Part shown: positions 15,882 through 17,407 of the stretch, in pieces
Layout: each line of letters begins with the position of its first letter
How positions within the stretch are numbered: the stretch's first letter is position 1
Origin: an uncultured Planctomycetaceae bacterium
GTDB lineage: Bacteria > Planctomycetota > Planctomycetia > Pirellulales > Pirellulaceae
Reading direction: 5' to 3'
Length of the DNA stretch: 17,407 nucleotides
Assembly: GCA_903927685.1 (NCBI GenBank)
Contig: CAIYOB010001429.1
Span: 1-17,407, forward strand
The notes under the pieces: generated by a model
Told to the model about the DNA's origin: nothing
Seen by the model: only the letters and a program-made list of their open reading frames with translations
Databases searched by the model: none
Translations under genes and position numbers: made by a program

Positions 15882-16208
15882 GGGGTTGCTCTCGAGGAAT
15901 CTGATGTTCGCCCACAAATGGGTTGGCCACAAACTAAGCATCGGCCTCCGTCTCGCCCCGCATGCACATAATCGGATCAAGCTGCATAAGCCTCGCATCT
16001 ACCCGGGATTAACAATGCAGAGGCCAGTGCTAGCCGAAAAGTCTGCGCAAATCTCCAAGTTGACTTAACCGTTAAGCTCGTTGCAGCCGAAATAATTGGA
16101 GCAATCAATCCCCGTCGGGGACCCCGATTGCGGCCACGAAGACGCCTCGGCCAGTCGGAGGCGTCGGTCGGTTCTGAGACTTTGCGGTTTTTGGGATGCG
16201 ATAAGACC
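15882..16208. other. Divergent intergenic region with several inverted repeats
   Basis: No gene is supported here. It must hold the promoters for the leftward small gene and the rightward BBP7-like gene, but no -35/-10 pair is convincing. Structures seen: GCCTCGCAT (15990-15998) pairs with ATGCAGAGGC (16015-16024) with one bulge; CTTAAC-C-GTTAAG (16064-16076) is a perfect operator-like palindrome; CCCCGTCGGGG (16110-16120) is a short GC hairpin. The BBP7-like start has only a weak ribosome-binding site. Confidence 0.6.
16141..16165 (+). promoter_or_regulatory. Hairpin in the leader of the BBP7-like gene
   Basis: GACGCCTC and GAGGCGTC form a perfect 8-bp stem with a 9-base loop, 44 bases before the start codon. 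A short T-run (16188-16192) lies about 20 bases further on, too far for a classical terminator. It may be a 5' untranslated stabiliser or an attenuator. Confidence 0.4.
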
Positions 16209-17407
16209 ATGTTGACACGCTACAAGATCGCCTTGGCGGCCTCCGTCGGTTTCGCGCTTGCGTGTACCGCTTGCCTGACATCCACGGTCGGGGCCGAATC
16301 ACGTTCATCCCGCGTGGGGCGGACCGTGGCCCGTCCCGCGTCCACGACTCGAGTCGCCCAGCCCGCACCGGTTGCGGTCCAGCCGGTACCGGACGAGGAG
16401 ACCGTGGTCCTGGACGAAGGCGAGTGGATCGAGGAAGAGATGGGGTGCGCAGCGGGCTGTGGTGATCCGTGCTGTGCTCCCGCGTGCAACCTGTTCGGCG
16501 GCGGGTTCTGGGTCGACGTGGATTTCCTCCTCTGGTGGCGGGACAAGCGAGTGTTTCCGGCGCTGGTCACGACGCAGCCGAACGATGGAGTCGTGCCCGG
16601 CGCGACGGTCCTGTTTGGCGGGGCGGTGGACGAGTCGGCGCGTCCGGGTGGACGGCTGGAATTCGGTCTGTGGCTGGATCCCTGCCAGCGGACCGCCGTC
16701 GGGGCTCGCTACCTGGCGGTCGCGGATGCCAGCATCTCGCCCGAATACACGTCGAACGATTTGGCCTTCCTCGCGCGGCCGTTCACGGACGTTTCGACGG
16801 ATCCGGACACTGCCACGGCCTTCTCCGTATTCAATTCGGCCGCCCAGCCGGCGACGACCGGGCGGCTCGGCCTCCGCTCGGATTCCGAGATTCAAGCCGG
16901 TGATGTGTTCTTTTATTGGAAGGTGCGGCAGTACGCGTGTGCCAGCTTTGGCCTGTTGGCGGGCTATCAGTACGCGGAGATCGACGAGGACCTGTTCATC
17001 GAGTCCTTGACGCGCAGCGGCGGCGTCACCGCCGCGGCCCAGTCCATTGCGGTCACCGATCTATTCGACGCCCAGAACGAGTTCCACGGCGGCATGTTCG
17101 GCCTGCGTGGCGACTACCGGTGTGGACGGGTCGGCGTCGAGTTGCTGGGCCGATTCGGGTTCGGCAACATGCGGCAGAGCATCCTGATTGCCGGCTCGAC
17201 GACCACCACCGACGCCAGCGGCCAAGTCTCGACCCGCGCCTCGGGGTTGCTGGCCCAGGCGTTGACCAACGGCGGTCTGCACGAACAGGACAAGTTCTCG
17301 TACATGAACGAAGCCGGAGTGAAGCTGGCCTTCTATCCGGTGGAACGTTTGAAGTTGTCGCTCGGCTACTCGCTGATGTACTGGAGCAGCGTGCTCCGTC
17401 CGGGCCA
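16209..17407 (+). CDS. BBP7-like outer-membrane beta-barrel protein, 3' partial
   Basis: The frame from the ATG at 16209 stays open for 399 codons to the right edge, so the C-terminus is missing. A signal peptide is visible: RYK at 4-6, a hydrophobic core at 7-20 and likely cleavage near VGA at 27-29. A low-complexity Pro/Val/Ala and then acidic segment (31-77) leads to a Cys cluster (C80, C84, C88, C89, C93), followed by the BBP7 hallmarks FWVDVDFLLWWRDK (100-113) and GGRLEFGLWLD (147-157). After that come alternating strands expected of a barrel, with GLLAGYQYAEI, GGMFGLRGDYR and KLSLGYSLMYWSSV late in the seen part. These proteins are thought to lie in planctomycete outer membranes; their role is unknown. 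A planctomycete host is strongly supported by it. Confidence 0.88.
   Translation, partial: MLTRYKIALAASVGFALACTACLTSTVGAESRSSRVGRTVARPASTTRVAQPAPVAVQPVPDEETVVLDEGEWIEEEMGCAAGCGDPCCAPACNLFGGGFWVDVDFLLWWRDKRVFPALVTTQPNDGVVPGATVLFGGAVDESARPGGRLEFGLWLDPCQRTAVGARYLAVADASISPEYTSNDLAFLARPFTDVSTDPDTATAFSVFNSAAQPATTGRLGLRSDSEIQAGDVFFYWKVRQYACASFGLLAGYQYAEIDEDLFIESLTRSGGVTAAAQSIAVTDLFDAQNEFHGGMFGLRGDYRCGRVGVELLGRFGFGNMRQSILIAGSTTTTDASGQVSTRASGLLAQALTNGGLHEQDKFSYMNEAGVKLAFYPVERLKLSLGYSLMYWSSVLRPG

Noticed and set aside
16305..16895. 196-codon open frame on - over the BBP7-like gene
   Set aside because: The plus frame has a signal peptide and BBP7 hallmarks; the minus frame is Arg-rich shadow sequence.
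1..17407. CRISPR arrays, tRNA/rRNA genes, transposases, phage or toxin-antitoxin genes
   Set aside because: Looked for on both strands by eye; no regularly spaced repeats, cloverleaf sequences or matching protein families were seen.

Overview
This GC-rich window most likely comes from a planctomycete, probably of the Pirellula/Rhodopirellula type. The main evidence is a giant surface protein with the planctomycete extracellular-protein motif FESLEDRRLLA near its N-terminus and paired dockerin-type repeats, and a BBP7-like outer-membrane beta-barrel protein at the right edge. Neighbouring Gfo/Idh/MocA oxidoreductases, one with a Tat signal, and an FHA protein fit the same group. The order-level placement is inference.

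Layout, left to right. 1-369 has no supportable gene. 370-906 (+) encodes a small exported ferritin-like DUF2202 protein, followed by a non-coding stretch with a 21-bp-arm inverted repeat (997-1052). 1140-4889 (-) is a tight three-gene operon, transcribed right to left: a Tat-exported Gfo/Idh/MocA oxidoreductase, a ceramidase-fold hydrolase without a signal peptide, and a cytoplasmic Gfo/Idh/MocA oxidoreductase, with gaps of about 20 bp. 5020-6855 (-) is thioredoxin followed after 6 bp by a class II CPD photolyase, behind a good sigma70-like promoter at 6959-6986. 7216-7833 (+) is a NUDIX-like protein. 8234-12961 (+) is a 1575-residue multidomain surface protein ending in a strong hairpin (12980-13008). 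13241-13582 (+) is a free-standing FHA domain, convergent (4-bp gap) with 13587-14459 (-), a menaquinone (futalosine-pathway) MqnD-type enzyme. Upstream of it on the minus strand lie a secreted protein of unknown function (14600-15568) and a small conserved-looking protein (15606-15881). After a 327-bp divergent intergenic region with several inverted repeats, a BBP7-like protein starts at 16209 and runs off the right edge.

Working together. The three-gene operon looks like a catabolic module for an unidentified sugar, polyol or amide substrate, with one periplasmic and one cytoplasmic dehydrogenase around a hydrolase. Thioredoxin and photolyase probably share a transcript. The large dockerin protein and the BBP7 protein belong to the cell surface. 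The other genes look like scattered housekeeping or signalling functions. I found no phage, transposase, CRISPR, toxin-antitoxin, defence or tRNA/rRNA signals, and nothing that clearly forms a new multi-gene system. The least explained parts are the ceramidase-like operon, the surface protein's export signal and paired cohesin-like/dockerin modules, and the structured intergenic regions.
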